64,000 bases of DNA from Paraburkholderia sp. BL21I4N1 (lineage in GTDB: Bacteria; Pseudomonadota; Gammaproteobacteria; Burkholderiales; Burkholderiaceae): assembly GCF_002973525.1 (NCBI RefSeq), contig NZ_PVEN01000002.1, positions 186,001-250,000 of the forward strand, given 5' to 3'. Position 1 is the first letter of the stretch, and each line of letters starts with the position of its first letter. The position numbers were made by a program, and so were the translations under genes. This document shows, piece by piece, positions 19,719 to 29,610 of the stretch. The notes under the pieces were generated by a model that saw nothing but the letters and a program-made list of their open reading frames with translations, did not search any database and was not told where the DNA came from.

Positions 19719-20183
19719 TTACCGAAAATCGTCGGCCGCGACGCCGGCGGGCAACGCCGACGGCAGCCACGCGCGTCCCACGTAGCCGCGCATCGGGCCG
19801 CCGGACTCCACCATCACATCCGGCCGGACCACGCGCGACGCATGCAGATTGCCGCTCGCCGCCGCCGCGGCTGCACCGCTGCGGTACGACGCCGCGTACG
19901 GCCCGAGCAGCGTCTGCAAGTCCGGCATGGTCGGGCCTTGCCACGCATAGGCGACGATCAGCCCGGTGCTGGTGGCGTACTCGTTGACGGTGGTCGCGCC
20001 GGCATCGGTCAGCGTGCGCAGGCGCAGCGCGCCGTTCAGCAGCGTGCGCGGCATGACGCCGGTCGAATCGGCGTCGAGCCGCATCGCGCCGCCCAATTCG
20101 GCGTGCGCGGGGGGATTCGCGCAAAAGAGGGAAATGGCCAGCGCCGAAACGATCAGGGCCTGACAGGCGCGCGTTTTTTGCAT
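19719..20183 (-). CDS. DUF2844 exported protein
   Basis: A 154-residue exported protein with a signal peptide (MQKTRACQALIVSALAISLFCANPPAHA) and a mature part matching DUF2844: ELGGAMRLDADSTG at the front, VNEYATSTGLIVAYAWQGPTMPDLQTLLG in the middle, and RVVRPDVMVESGGPMRGYVGRAWLP near the end. The function of the family is unknown. It lies directly upstream of DUF3443 on the same strand. The two families commonly occur as a pair in Burkholderia, which points to a shared envelope role, perhaps as a substrate, inhibitor or chaperone of the protease-like protein. ATG 20183 was preferred to an in-frame TTG at 20213. Confidence 0.8.
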   Translation of the reverse strand: MQKTRACQALIVSALAISLFCANPPAHAELGGAMRLDADSTGVMPRTLLNGALRLRTLTDAGATTVNEYATSTGLIVAYAWQGPTMPDLQTLLGPYAASYRSGAAAAAASGNLHASRVVRPDVMVESGGPMRGYVGRAWLPSALPAGVAADDFR

Positions 20184-20569
20184 AGCAGTCGATCTCGCGA
20201 TGGAAGCGCTCAAACTTTATTGAGACGTCCAATTCAAGATATCACTGAGGTTTCCTGATCTTCGACAGACGGGCGATTCGCTGGATCGAGCAATCTCAAA
20301 AACGACGTGCGAGCGGAACGCGAAAAGCCTTTGAGACAAGGATCTGACGCAGATGTGGGATAGGTCTGACAATGAATTGGGAAAGGTTGCGGATTGTTAA
20401 ATATGCGGTATGAAAGCGGGCCGAAAACGGTCGCGGCCGAGCTTTTCCCGCGCCGGAAAACGCCTCGCGTGCGTCGTGACATCGCAGGATCTATCGCAGA
20501 AAAAACGGCCTGGCCCAATGGCTCGACCAAACCGCATCGGCTGCTTATTTCTGAGGCAAACCCCAGTTT
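20184..20569. other. Intergenic region between DUF2844 and bamC
   Basis: About 390 bp between divergent genes. Long open frames here have unusual composition, no ribosome binding site and no recognisable domain, so none is called. It is AT-richer than its surroundings near 20220-20410 and presumably holds the DUF2844 promoter. Confidence 0.5.
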
Positions 20570-20599
20570 TTGCACATGACTCGCCGGGATCGGTAAAAT
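20570..20599 (+). promoter_or_regulatory. Candidate sigma-70 promoter of bamC
   Basis: TTGCAC (20570-20575), 18-bp spacer, TAAAAT (20594-20599). It lies 54 bp ahead of the bamC ATG and implies that bamC is transcribed on its own here. Confidence 0.5.
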
Positions 20600-20652
20600 G
20601 TTGGGTTGATCCACGGAAACTTGCCGTGGCGTAGCGGAAGGATTCCCCGAAC

Positions 20653-21882
20653 ATGACTGATCTTCGTCTTACCAAGCGGTTTGCAGTAATGCTGATGGCA
20701 TGCGGTCTGGTCGCCGGCTGCGGCACGTCGTCGCCGACCAAAATCGACTACAAGAGCGACTCGAAATCGAAGCAGGTGTCACTTGCCGTCCCGCCGAACA
20801 TGATCGACGAGACGGCCGATCAGCGTTCGTTGCCTCCGCAAGGCGGCGAAACCTCGTTGTCCACGCTCAAGCAGGTTCAGGCGCAGGCTCCGTCGGCCAA
20901 TACCACGGTGGTGGTGCCGCCGGTTACCGGCATGCACATCCAGCGCGACGGCACGGAAAGCTGGCTGGTCATCGACAACAAGACGCCTGACCAGGCCTGG
21001 GCGGCGATTCGCCGCTTCTGGCAGGAGCAGGGCTTCCTGCTGGTGGTCGACCAGCGCGACAAGGGCGTGATGGAAACCGACTGGAACGAAACCCACGCGC
21101 AAATCAACGACGGCCTGATCCGCAACACGCTGTCCAAAGCCATGGGCAACAGCTACGTGAGTTCGGAGCGCAACAAGTACCGCACGCGTCTCGAAACGTC
21201 GCCGAGCGGCGGCACGTATGTGTTCATCAGCCAGAAGGGGTTGCGTGAGGCGGTCACCGGTCCGAACAACGATTCGACCAAATGGGAAGCCAAGCCGAAC
21301 GATCCGGGCCTCGAACAGGAATACCTGAAGCGCCTGATGGCGGCGTTGGCGCTGGCCGACTCGCGTAAATCGGGTGACACGCAAAGCGCGGATCTGTCGC
21401 CGGCCGGCGCGCAAACCGCGCCGAACGCCGCCACCGCGGGCGCCAAATCGGCGGCAGCGGCCACCGCGGCGCAAAACGTCGCGCTGTCGGCGCAGCAGCC
21501 CATGCCGGACGCGGACTCGGCGAACACGCAGGCGCAGTTCTCGTCGACCGAGCTCACGCTGGGCGAGCCGTACGACCGCGCGTGGTTGCGCGTGGGCCTC
21601 GCGCTCGACCGTAGCAACTTCACCGTCGACGACCGCGATCTGACCCGTGGCCTGTACTTCGTGCGCTACGTCGATCCGAAGGATCTGACGTCGGCGGAGC
21701 AGGGCTTCTGGAGCCAGGTTTTCCACGGCAAGAAGGAAAAAGTTGCCAAGCAGTATCTGGTCAACGTGCGCGCCGTGACGCCTAACCAGACCCGCGTCGC
21801 CGTGGTCAACGACAAGGGCGATGTCGATCAGAGCCCGCAGGCCAAGCAGATCATGAGTCTGATGGTCGACCAGTTGCACTGA
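20653..21882 (+). CDS. bamC: Outer-membrane assembly lipoprotein BamC (NlpB/DapX)
   Basis: BamC is an accessory lipoprotein of the BAM complex that inserts beta-barrel proteins into the outer membrane. The signal peptide ends LVAGC, and the disordered N-terminal part follows with IDYKSDSK, like the segment that binds BamD in E. coli. Two helix-grip domains come next: one around ESWLVIDNKTPDQAWAAIRRFWQEQGF (about 100-195), the other around GEPYDRAWLRVGLALDRSNFTVDDRD to the C terminus. They are joined by an Ala/Gln-rich linker near 235-290. The 409 residues are longer than E. coli BamC because of that linker. In many relatives dapA sits directly upstream; it is absent here. Confidence 0.9.
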   Translation: MTDLRLTKRFAVMLMACGLVAGCGTSSPTKIDYKSDSKSKQVSLAVPPNMIDETADQRSLPPQGGETSLSTLKQVQAQAPSANTTVVVPPVTGMHIQRDGTESWLVIDNKTPDQAWAAIRRFWQEQGFLLVVDQRDKGVMETDWNETHAQINDGLIRNTLSKAMGNSYVSSERNKYRTRLETSPSGGTYVFISQKGLREAVTGPNNDSTKWEAKPNDPGLEQEYLKRLMAALALADSRKSGDTQSADLSPAGAQTAPNAATAGAKSAAAATAAQNVALSAQQPMPDADSANTQAQFSSTELTLGEPYDRAWLRVGLALDRSNFTVDDRDLTRGLYFVRYVDPKDLTSAEQGFWSQVFHGKKEKVAKQYLVNVRAVTPNQTRVAVVNDKGDVDQSPQAKQIMSLMVDQLH

Positions 21883-21960
21883 GCGAAACCGCCGGGCCTG
21901 CCGCAAACGGCGGTAAGGCGCGGTAAGTCGTCAGTCACGGCAGGTGGTCCAGCTGTCCAA

Positions 21961-21997
21961 AAGCCCGTCCGGGGTTCATCCCGGACGGGCTTTTTTT
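21961..21997 (+). terminator. Rho-independent terminator of bamC
   Basis: AAGCCCGTCCGGG (21961-21973), six-base loop, the exact complement (21980-21992), and a run of T to 21997. Confidence 0.93.
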
Positions 21998-22138
21998 CGC
22001 CCGCGAGTTTGACCGCGCACTGCCACCTGGCAGGCGAATCCGAACCCGACTATCGGCCGGACGCTGACTCTACAGACGAGCACGTGTTTTGCTTGACTCC
22101 GACGACCGGGATAACCCGGCAATCAACCGGAGTTGGCC

Positions 22139-22294
22139 ATGTTCGACGTGATTCCGTACTGGATGTGGGCGGCGAGCTTGCTCGTCCTGGCGCTTGTGTG
22201 CGGCGCGGCGTTGAGCCCGCGAGAATCGCGGCCGCCGACGGGGCTGCGTTTGCGGCACAGCGTGGCGCAACGGCCGAAGTGGCCCACCCATTGA
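22139..22294 (+). CDS. Small single-pass membrane protein (51 residues), predicted
   Basis: This ORF is too short for standard length cut-offs but has GGAG at 22129-22132, six bases before ATG 22139. The product starts MFDVIPYWMWAASLLVLALV, one clear membrane helix, and ends in a basic, proline-rich tail (SPRESRPPTGLRLRHSVAQRPKW). It lies between the bamC terminator and the UAS of the sigma-54 array. No homology is recognised. The composition pattern fits a real small membrane protein, but the call rests only on the ribosome binding site and the helix. Confidence 0.45.
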   Translation: MFDVIPYWMWAASLLVLALVCGAALSPRESRPPTGLRLRHSVAQRPKWPTH

Positions 22295-22356
22295 GCGCCG
22301 CCTTGCCGGCCGCGGCGTATGAATCGAACGTATGCGGCCGCGCTGTGCGGCCGCGT

Positions 22357-22385
22357 GTAACGTGACGTTACCCCGGTGACGTAAC
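22357..22385 (+). promoter_or_regulatory. Candidate upstream activating sequence for a sigma-54 activator
   Basis: A 15-bp palindrome GTAACGTGACGTTAC (22357-22371) is followed by another GTAAC half site at 22381-22385, which can pair with GTTAC at 22367-22371. The site lies 102-130 bp upstream of the -24 element, the usual position for enhancer-binding-protein sites. Confidence 0.5.
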
Positions 22386-22445
22386 TGTCTAAGCCCGCTC
22401 CACCGCCTCCCTCCGCCGCACCGTCTCGCAATAAATTCTAATAAG

Positions 22446-22458
22446 AATCAAACGCTTG
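22446..22458 (+). promoter_or_regulatory. Consensus IHF site between UAS and sigma-54 promoter
   Basis: AATCAA-ACGC-TTG matches the WATCAA-N4-TTR consensus at every defined position. It sits between the palindrome and the -24/-12 element, the arrangement in which IHF bends DNA to bring the activator to sigma-54 polymerase. Confidence 0.6.
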
Positions 22459-22486
22459 CGAGATTTCTCCGTTGACTTTCAATAAC

Positions 22487-22502
22487 TGGCACACAAGCTG
22501 CT
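22487..22502 (+). promoter_or_regulatory. Sigma-54 (RpoN) -24/-12 promoter
   Basis: TGGCACACAAGCTGCT matches TGGCACG-N4-TTGCW except at two less constrained positions, with the invariant GG (22488-22489) and GC (22500-22501) spaced exactly ten bases apart. The predicted start is about 22512-22516, and no protein gene follows on this strand before the terminator. Confidence 0.72.
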
Positions 22503-22512
22503 TTTATAGACT

Positions 22513-22705
22513 CATGGGGCCGGATTGGTTAAGCCGACAGGGTTTTCCAGGCAAGTGTTCCAGACGATTCCAGCATCGGACGATGAACCGGTGCTGCGCC
22601 CGATGATGGCCTGCGCGCAACGCGCGCGGCCTCGGTGGCCCCGTCGCCTATCCTCGTAGGGCGACGGTTTCGCCCGCACTCCGAAAGAGTGCGGGCTATT
22701 TTTTT
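22513..22705 (+). ncRNA. Predicted sigma-54-dependent structured small RNA (~190 nt)
   Basis: A transcript starting just after the RpoN promoter would run to a strong terminator at 22704. It contains several stems: GCGCG with CGCGC near 22613-22626; GGCC-TCGGT-GGCC at 22628-22640; and CCGTCGCCTA (22641-22650) with TAGGGCGACGG (22657-22667). The terminator hairpin is at 22672-22696. No ORF has a ribosome binding site; a 30-codon frame from ATG 22514 has none. It does not resemble tmRNA, RNase P RNA, 6S or SRP RNA. It ends 90 bp from the convergent DMT transporter gene, so a trans-acting RNA is more likely than an antisense one. The direct evidence is promoter architecture plus terminator; expression is inferred. 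Confidence 0.6.
22672..22704 (+). terminator. Rho-independent terminator of the predicted sRNA
   Basis: GCCCGCACTC (22672-22681), loop CGAAA, perfect complement (22687-22696), then TATTTTTTT. Confidence 0.92.
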
Positions 22706-22793
22706 GCCGACGCGCAATGCGTGGCCAATCAAAACGCAAACACCGCAACATGCGACGCGCGTCGAACAGGGTCCGAGCCCGGTCAGGCTCAGC

Positions 22794-23720
22794 TCAGGTG
22801 TCGGCGCGCCGCGGGCCGACCCCGGGTAGCCGCTTGATGACACCAGTGGCGAGCGCGGTGCCGACCAGAATCACGCCGCAGCCTTCCAGCATGCCGGGCG
22901 ACACGCTTTCGCCGAGAAACAGCGCACCCCACAAAATGCCGAAAATCGGAATCACGAAGGTCACGGTGATAGCGCGCGCCGGTCCGGCCACCGCGATCAG
23001 ATGGAAGAACAACATATACGCGACGCCGGTGCACGCCACCCCCAGCGCGATCACCGCGCCCCACGCATGCGGTGAGATCGGCGCGGCCGGCCAGTAGATC
23101 ACCGCGAGCGGCAGCAGCACGATGGTGGCGCCTGTCATCGTGCCGGCGGCGACGGTGAGCGCATCGACGCCGGTCAGGTGGCGCTTGGTGTAATTGGCGG
23201 CGATGCCGTACAGCAGCGTGGCGCCGAGCGCCGCGCCGGCCGCCAGCGCGGTGGTCAATGGCGTGGCCGCCGAACTGCCCGGCGCTGCGATCTGGTCCCA
23301 CACCAGCATCAACACGCCGAGGAAGCCGACCACGAGACCGAGCGTGCGCATTCCGCTCAGCCGGTCGCGCAGCCAGACGAACGCGACCAGCGCGCCCCAC
23401 AGCGGCGTGCTCGCATTGATCACCGACGTGACGCCGGCCGACAGCGTCAGCTCGGCATAGGCGAACAGGCAGAAGGGCGCCGCCGAATTCAGAATGCCGA
23501 CCACCAGCAGCGGAAAGGCGCGCGTGCGCAGGATCGTGACCGATTGCCGCAACGGCCGGCGAGCGATCAGCACGATGATAAGGAAGGCCGCGCCGATGCC
23601 GACACGCAGCGCCATTAACGGCGCGACGCCGAAATCGGTCACGCCGACGCGGATAAACAGAAAGGACGCGCCCCATAAGGCAGCGAGAATCAGTAACTGG
23701 AGGAGGTTTTTAGCTTTCAT
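22794..23720 (-). CDS. DMT-superfamily transporter (EamA domains)
   Basis: A 308-residue membrane protein with ten hydrophobic helices arranged as two EamA repeats. The first repeat starts LILAALWGASFLFIRVGV and the second covers the region from ALAAGAALGATLLYGIAANY to the C terminus. The helix PIFGILWGALFLGESVSPGMLEGCGVIL is the usual ninth-tenth helix signature. ATG 23720 places the start directly before the first helix; an in-frame ATG at 23762 would add an unlikely polar extension. Such proteins export amino acids, metabolites or drugs. Its substrate is not readable. Confidence 0.87.
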   Translation of the reverse strand: MKAKNLLQLLILAALWGASFLFIRVGVTDFGVAPLMALRVGIGAAFLIIVLIARRPLRQSVTILRTRAFPLLVVGILNSAAPFCLFAYAELTLSAGVTSVINASTPLWGALVAFVWLRDRLSGMRTLGLVVGFLGVLMLVWDQIAAPGSSAATPLTTALAAGAALGATLLYGIAANYTKRHLTGVDALTVAAGTMTGATIVLLPLAVIYWPAAPISPHAWGAVIALGVACTGVAYMLFFHLIAVAGPARAITVTFVIPIFGILWGALFLGESVSPGMLEGCGVILVGTALATGVIKRLPGVGPRRADT

Positions 23721-24090
23721 CGAAGGGGCGCCGCGCGCGGTTGAGTCGAGACGCCAGCGCATCGTAGCAGCGCGATCGCGCGAAACGTTTCAGCCTGGAA
23801 TGAAACGGCAAGATGCGGGAGAGTGGGGGCGTCGGATAAAGGGGATCGTAAGCGCTGGCGCGGCGTATGCAAAACGAGCAATTCTCACGCTGATGTGAGA
23901 AAAATTACGATGAGGTGGTTGTGCGGTTGGAGCCGTGCCAGTCGGGGCCGAGCGCGTGTGGCGAGATCGTGAATTATTTTGCGGTAGCGTGGCGTTTCGG
24001 AAGTACGGGAATACGGAAGTACGGAATCACGGAAGTTGACCGCCGCGGAGGCAACGGCTGAGGCAACGGCCAACTTCCCTCGCCATCTTC
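23721..24090. other. Intergenic region between the DMT transporter and lldP, with short direct repeats
   Basis: About 370 bp with no convincing gene. At 23998-24036 CGGAA-type units (CGGAAGTACGG, AATACGG, AAGTACGG, AATCACGG) repeat with a period near nine bases. No terminator for lldP was found here. Confidence 0.5.
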
Positions 24091-25689
24091 CTAGTGCGGA
24101 ATCATCCCCTGCAACACGTTCTGCTGCAGCCACACCAGCACCCCGAGCAGCACCGTCAGCAGAATCGAATGCTTGAAGGTCCGGGCGAACACCACGCCTT
24201 CCTTACCTTTGAGTTCGGTGGTCGCCACGCCGGTCGAGATGTTTTGCGGCGAAATCATTTTGCCCATCACACCGCCCGACGAATTGGTCGCCGCCATCAG
24301 GATCGGATTCAGATTCAACTGATGCGCCGCCACCACCTGCAGGTTGCCGAACAGCGCATTGCCCGACGTATCGCTACCGGACAGAAACACCGCGACCCAG
24401 CCGAGGAACGCCGACACCAGCGGAAAGAACGGCCCGACCGACGCCGCGCCCAGACCGAGCGTGTAGGTCAAGCCCGAGTAGTTCATCAGATACGCGAGTC
24501 CGACGATGGTCGCCACCGTCAGGATGGCGATACGCGTTTGCACCCAGGTATCGGCGATCGCCTTGCCGAACTCGCTCGCGCTCAGTCCGACCACGAACGC
24601 CGTGATAATCGCCGCGACCAGAATGGCCGTGCCGGTGGCGAGCGGCTGGAAGTCCCACACGGCGCTATACGGCGTGTTGTACAGCGTGATGAAGACGGCC
24701 TTGTCGAGTCCGGGCCACGGCACCTTGACGTCACCGATCAGGAAGATCTTCGCGATGGTCCAGATAATGACCACGACCGACACGATGATCCACGGATACC
24801 AGCCCTGGCCGCCGCCGATCTTGCCGCGCACCTCGCCGACCCGGTCGATGTTGATCGCGAACTTCGGATCCGCCGCCGGCCGCCAGACGCGCAGGAACGC
24901 GATGGTCAGGATCAGCGACACCATCGACGACAACACGTCGGTCAGGCTGTAGTTCACGTAGTTCGACGCGACGAACTGGGTCAGTGCGAAGCTCGCGCCC
25001 GACACCAGCAGCACCGGCCACACGCGCAGCATGTTGCGAAAACCGGCGTACACGCCGATCACATAGAAGGGCAGCAGGAACGCGAAGAACGGCAGCTGGC
25101 GGCCGACCATCTTGGCGAGCGAATCGGCCGGCAGGTGCGTGACCGCGCCGAGCACGGTGATCGGCACCCCCAGCGCGCCGAACGCGACCGGCGCGGTGTT
25201 GAAGATCAGCGTGAAGGTGAGTGCTTCGAGCGTCGGAAAGCCGAGCAGGATCAGCAGCGAACTGGTAATCGCGACCGGCGTGCCGAAGCCGGAAATCCCT
25301 TCGAGCAGCGCACCGAACGAGAAGCCGATCACCACCAGCACGACGCGCCGGTCGTTCGGCAGATTGTCGATCATCCACATGCGGAAAGCCGCGAAGCGCC
25401 CCGAGCGCTGCGAGATGTTGTACAGCAGGATCGCCGTGAACACGATCCACATGACCGGCCAGCAGGCGAACACGACGCCGTTGGCGACCGAATCGAACGC
25501 GAGTCCCAGCGGAAATTGCCAGAAGAAGATCGCCACGATCAGGCCGACGATCAACCCCGCGAGCGATGCCTGCCAGGCCGGCCGCCGGGCCCAGCCGAGC
25601 AGGAGCAGCACCACGATGATGGGCAGCGCGGCGACCAGGAACGAGAGCGGCAGTGAGTTGCCGACCGGAGTGAGTAGTTGATGAAACAT
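24091..25689 (-). CDS. lldP: L-lactate permease LldP
   Basis: A 532-residue integral membrane protein with about twelve to fourteen helices. Family marks include FGALLEGISGFGTPVAITSSLLILLGFP in the first half, FLSGSDTSGNALFGNLQVVAA, and NSSGGVMGKMISPQNI near the C terminus, which are conserved in lactate/glycolate permeases. AAGGAGACGCG before ATG 25689 fixes the start. LldP brings lactate (and often glycolate) in with protons. No lactate dehydrogenase or LldR regulator is next to it, but an inverted repeat 131 bp upstream could be an operator. Confidence 0.93.
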   Translation of the reverse strand: MFHQLLTPVGNSLPLSFLVAALPIIVVLLLLGWARRPAWQASLAGLIVGLIVAIFFWQFPLGLAFDSVANGVVFACWPVMWIVFTAILLYNISQRSGRFAAFRMWMIDNLPNDRRVVLVVIGFSFGALLEGISGFGTPVAITSSLLILLGFPTLEALTFTLIFNTAPVAFGALGVPITVLGAVTHLPADSLAKMVGRQLPFFAFLLPFYVIGVYAGFRNMLRVWPVLLVSGASFALTQFVASNYVNYSLTDVLSSMVSLILTIAFLRVWRPAADPKFAINIDRVGEVRGKIGGGQGWYPWIIVSVVVIIWTIAKIFLIGDVKVPWPGLDKAVFITLYNTPYSAVWDFQPLATGTAILVAAIITAFVVGLSASEFGKAIADTWVQTRIAILTVATIVGLAYLMNYSGLTYTLGLGAASVGPFFPLVSAFLGWVAVFLSGSDTSGNALFGNLQVVAAHQLNLNPILMAATNSSGGVMGKMISPQNISTGVATTELKGKEGVVFARTFKHSILLTVLLGVLVWLQQNVLQGMIPH

Positions 25690-25819
25690 CGCGTCTCCTT
25701 CGTTGTTGTTCGGACTCGACGCGGGACCACGCACTACGGGGCGCGTCGTTAGGACGGATGGGCGCCGGCGGCAATGGTGTGGTCGGCCGGGGCGCTTATT
25801 TAAACGGGTACTGCGTGCG

Positions 25820-25839
25820 GTTCTACAGAAGCATAGAAC
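25820..25839. promoter_or_regulatory. Inverted repeat upstream of lldP, candidate operator
   Basis: GTTCTA, eight bases, TAGAAC: a perfect 6+6 inverted repeat in the 390-bp gap before lldP, close to an AT-rich TTTAAA stretch. The remainder of the gap 25690-26079 shows no gene. Confidence 0.35.
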
Positions 25840-26079
25840 TCGGCTGGGGCAGGTCAAGAGGGGAAACTACGGGCGCGAGATGAAGGCGGGCAGCGGGGCG
25901 CGTCGCCCGACGGATGGGTGACGCGCTGCGCATCAAGTAATGCCTGGCGGCGTTTCAGACGGCCACAGGCCACGCAAGGGTCTCTAATGGCAAGTTGAAG
26001 AACTGAGCCTGCGACCTGGGCACGCGGGAGACACGTAGGCAAGCGGCCCAAGCAGCGAAAAGCGCCGAAACCGGCACGC

Positions 26080-26607
26080 TCAGTGCCAGTGGCCGTGCCC
26101 GCCCCAGCCGCCATGACCACCCCAATAGCCGCGGAAACCGAAGCCGATGGATACCGACGGCCCATACCAGCCCGGATAGCCGCCGTAATAGGCCGGGTAG
26201 GCGGGATAGACCGGCGGCGGATAGTAGGCGGGATAAGCCGGCGCAACATAGACCGGTGGTGGCGGAACCACCGCGGTCGCGTAGGTGGCCGGTGGCACTT
26301 GCTGGGCCGAGCGCGCCTGCGACTGGGCCTGTTGTGCTTGCAATTGCTGCTGTTGCTGTATCGCGGCCGGATCGTTTTGCGCCACGCCCAGATCCTGCTG
26401 GGTAGCGCCGGCGGGGACCGTGGCGTAGTACGGCGAGTAAGCGCCCGGATAATAGCCGTACGGGTAATAGCAACCGGACAATGTGAGCACGCAGACCGCG
26501 CCGCCGAGGGCGAAGCCGGTTCGCGAAAAACGGGTTAAGCGACGATAAAAGCCGCGCGGCAGCTGCGGGCCGAGCGCACGGAACGGATTGACGACGCGGG
26601 ACTTCAT
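26080..26607 (-). CDS. Tyr/Pro/Gly-rich lipoprotein of unknown function
   Basis: A 175-residue lipoprotein with a signal ending LTLSGC followed by YYPYGYYPGAYSPYYATVP. The middle has a glutamine run, and the rest repeats PVYPAYPAYYGGYPGWYG-like steps before ending in a Gly/Trp/His tail (GYWGGHGGWGGHGHWH). The histidine-rich end could bind metal. AGGAG ahead of ATG 26607 supports the start over the in-frame one at 26649. Comparable aromatic-rich lipoproteins are common in Burkholderia envelopes with no known role. It stands alone. Confidence 0.7.
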   Translation of the reverse strand: MKSRVVNPFRALGPQLPRGFYRRLTRFSRTGFALGGAVCVLTLSGCYYPYGYYPGAYSPYYATVPAGATQQDLGVAQNDPAAIQQQQQLQAQQAQSQARSAQQVPPATYATAVVPPPPVYVAPAYPAYYPPPVYPAYPAYYGGYPGWYGPSVSIGFGFRGYWGGHGGWGGHGHWH

Positions 26608-26800
26608 GACGCGCTCCTGGTTATATCGAACGCCGGCCGGCGGCGTCATGCCATGAGCTTACGCCGCGACGATGCGCGCAGGATTGCAAAACCGTAACGG
26701 CTTATTTCAGGTCATTGCAACGCATCGACGAGGCGGCCGACCGGATCTCATCCATCCCGGCCAGCCGCTCGCCACCCGCTCGCCACCGTTATTTGCACCG

Positions 26801-27013
26801 TTACTTGCCCACCTGGTTACCGATGATGCCGCCCGCCGCCGCACCGCCCACCGTCGACAGCGCATTGCCGCCGATCGCCGCGCCCGCCGCGCCGCCCAAG
26901 CCAGCACCGATGGCCGTATCGCGGCCCTGCCGGCTCATGTCGCCACAGGCGGATAGGCTCGCCACCACGGCGACGAGCGTGGCGAGCGCGGTGATTTGTC
27001 GGATCGATTTCAT
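26801..27013 (-). CDS. Small glycine-zipper lipoprotein (OsmB-like)
   Basis: A 70-residue protein with a lipoprotein signal (cleavage at LSAC) and a mature part dominated by a glycine zipper: IGAGLGGAAGAAIGG followed by GGAAAGGIIGNQVG. Such proteins insert a two-helix hairpin in the outer membrane and are often induced by osmotic or envelope stress. GGGAG precedes ATG 27013. It forms no operon with its neighbours. Confidence 0.82.
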   Translation of the reverse strand: MKSIRQITALATLVAVVASLSACGDMSRQGRDTAIGAGLGGAAGAAIGGNALSTVGGAAAGGIIGNQVGK

Positions 27014-27207
27014 GATGCTGACTCCCGTGGAAGTGAGTTATTCGAAGTGGATGGAACAGTGGACACCCATGACGGAAATGACCATCCCTGCATTTGATGG
27101 TAGAGCCGCAGCCCGTATCAAGATGTGTGAGCTTGTGAGCGGGCTGTCGGTTTCGTAATCAAATGTTTCCCTTCTGTCAGCATGCGGCGTGCCTGATGTC
27201 GAGCACC

Positions 27208-27231
27208 AAAAAAGCCCGCGCAATGGCGGGC
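27208..27231 (-). terminator. Rho-independent terminator of thiC
   Basis: On the minus strand GCCCGC (27231-27226) pairs with GCGGGC (27219-27214), followed by TTTTTT. It lies 72 bp after the thiC stop. Confidence 0.85.
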
Positions 27232-27302
27232 TTCGGTATTGCAATGCAAGGTCGTGCGCGTGAGGGCGGGGCAATCGCACCGCCCACTCAACGCCTCAAC
27301 CG

Positions 27303-29237
<1,935 letters not shown>

Positions 29238-29341
29238 TTATCTCCTGAGCCAATAGCAATGTGGGGCGGCTAAGCAGGAGACGAGACGGAAGAAGTCGGA
29301 AATCGCGAGAGATGAAACGGTAGACCGGGAGCGAAATCCGT

Positions 29342-29441
29342 ACGCTTCCCTGCGCTGGCATTATCCAGATCAGGTTCAAAGGGTATTTCTCACCCACGCA
29401 GCACGGACCCCCAACCTCCGTGCGACGCAGGACCCCCGCGT
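29342..29441 (-). promoter_or_regulatory. TPP riboswitch (thi-box) controlling thiC
   Basis: Reading the minus strand, the conserved blocks occur in order: GGGGGTCC near 29438, the stem with TGCGTGGGTGAGAAATACCC, then TTTGAACCTGATCTGGATAA and TGCCAGCGCAGGGAA ending near 29345. An extra P3-type hairpin (GCACGGAGG with CCGTGC) is inserted. Binding of thiamine pyrophosphate would lower thiC expression. The aptamer ends about 107 bases before the ATG. Confidence 0.95.
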
Positions 29442-29452
29442 TAGCAGCGCAC

Positions 29453-29482
29453 ACGATACACCGGCCGGCCGCTGCTTGGCAA
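29453..29482 (-). promoter_or_regulatory. Candidate promoter of the thiC transcript
   Basis: TTGCCA (29482-29477), 18-bp spacer, TATCGT (29458-29453) on the minus strand. Transcription would start just before the riboswitch. Confidence 0.5.
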
Positions 29483-29610
29483 CCCATCTTGAAAACTCGG
29501 ATACCGGGTATCACGGCGGGTATCACTGTCGCCGGGCGCGACCTATTCTTCTAGAGATAGGCCCGGCAGACATGCTGCGACGCAACGATTCACGGCGCCG
29601 CGCGGTGGGT

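Noticed and set aside
20234..20614. 126-residue minus-strand frame between DUF2844 and bamC
   Set aside because: No ribosome binding site, no recognisable domain, and it overlaps the bamC promoter region. Composition is unlike neighbouring proteins.
22514..22606. 30-codon frame starting at the predicted sRNA 5' end
   Set aside because: No ribosome binding site and no conserved composition. It may be chance; kept only as a note with the sRNA.
29480..29570. Possible second riboswitch or operator between thiC and rnk
   Set aside because: The short repeats around ATACCGGGTAT do not form a known motif, and the TPP riboswitch already explains thiC control.
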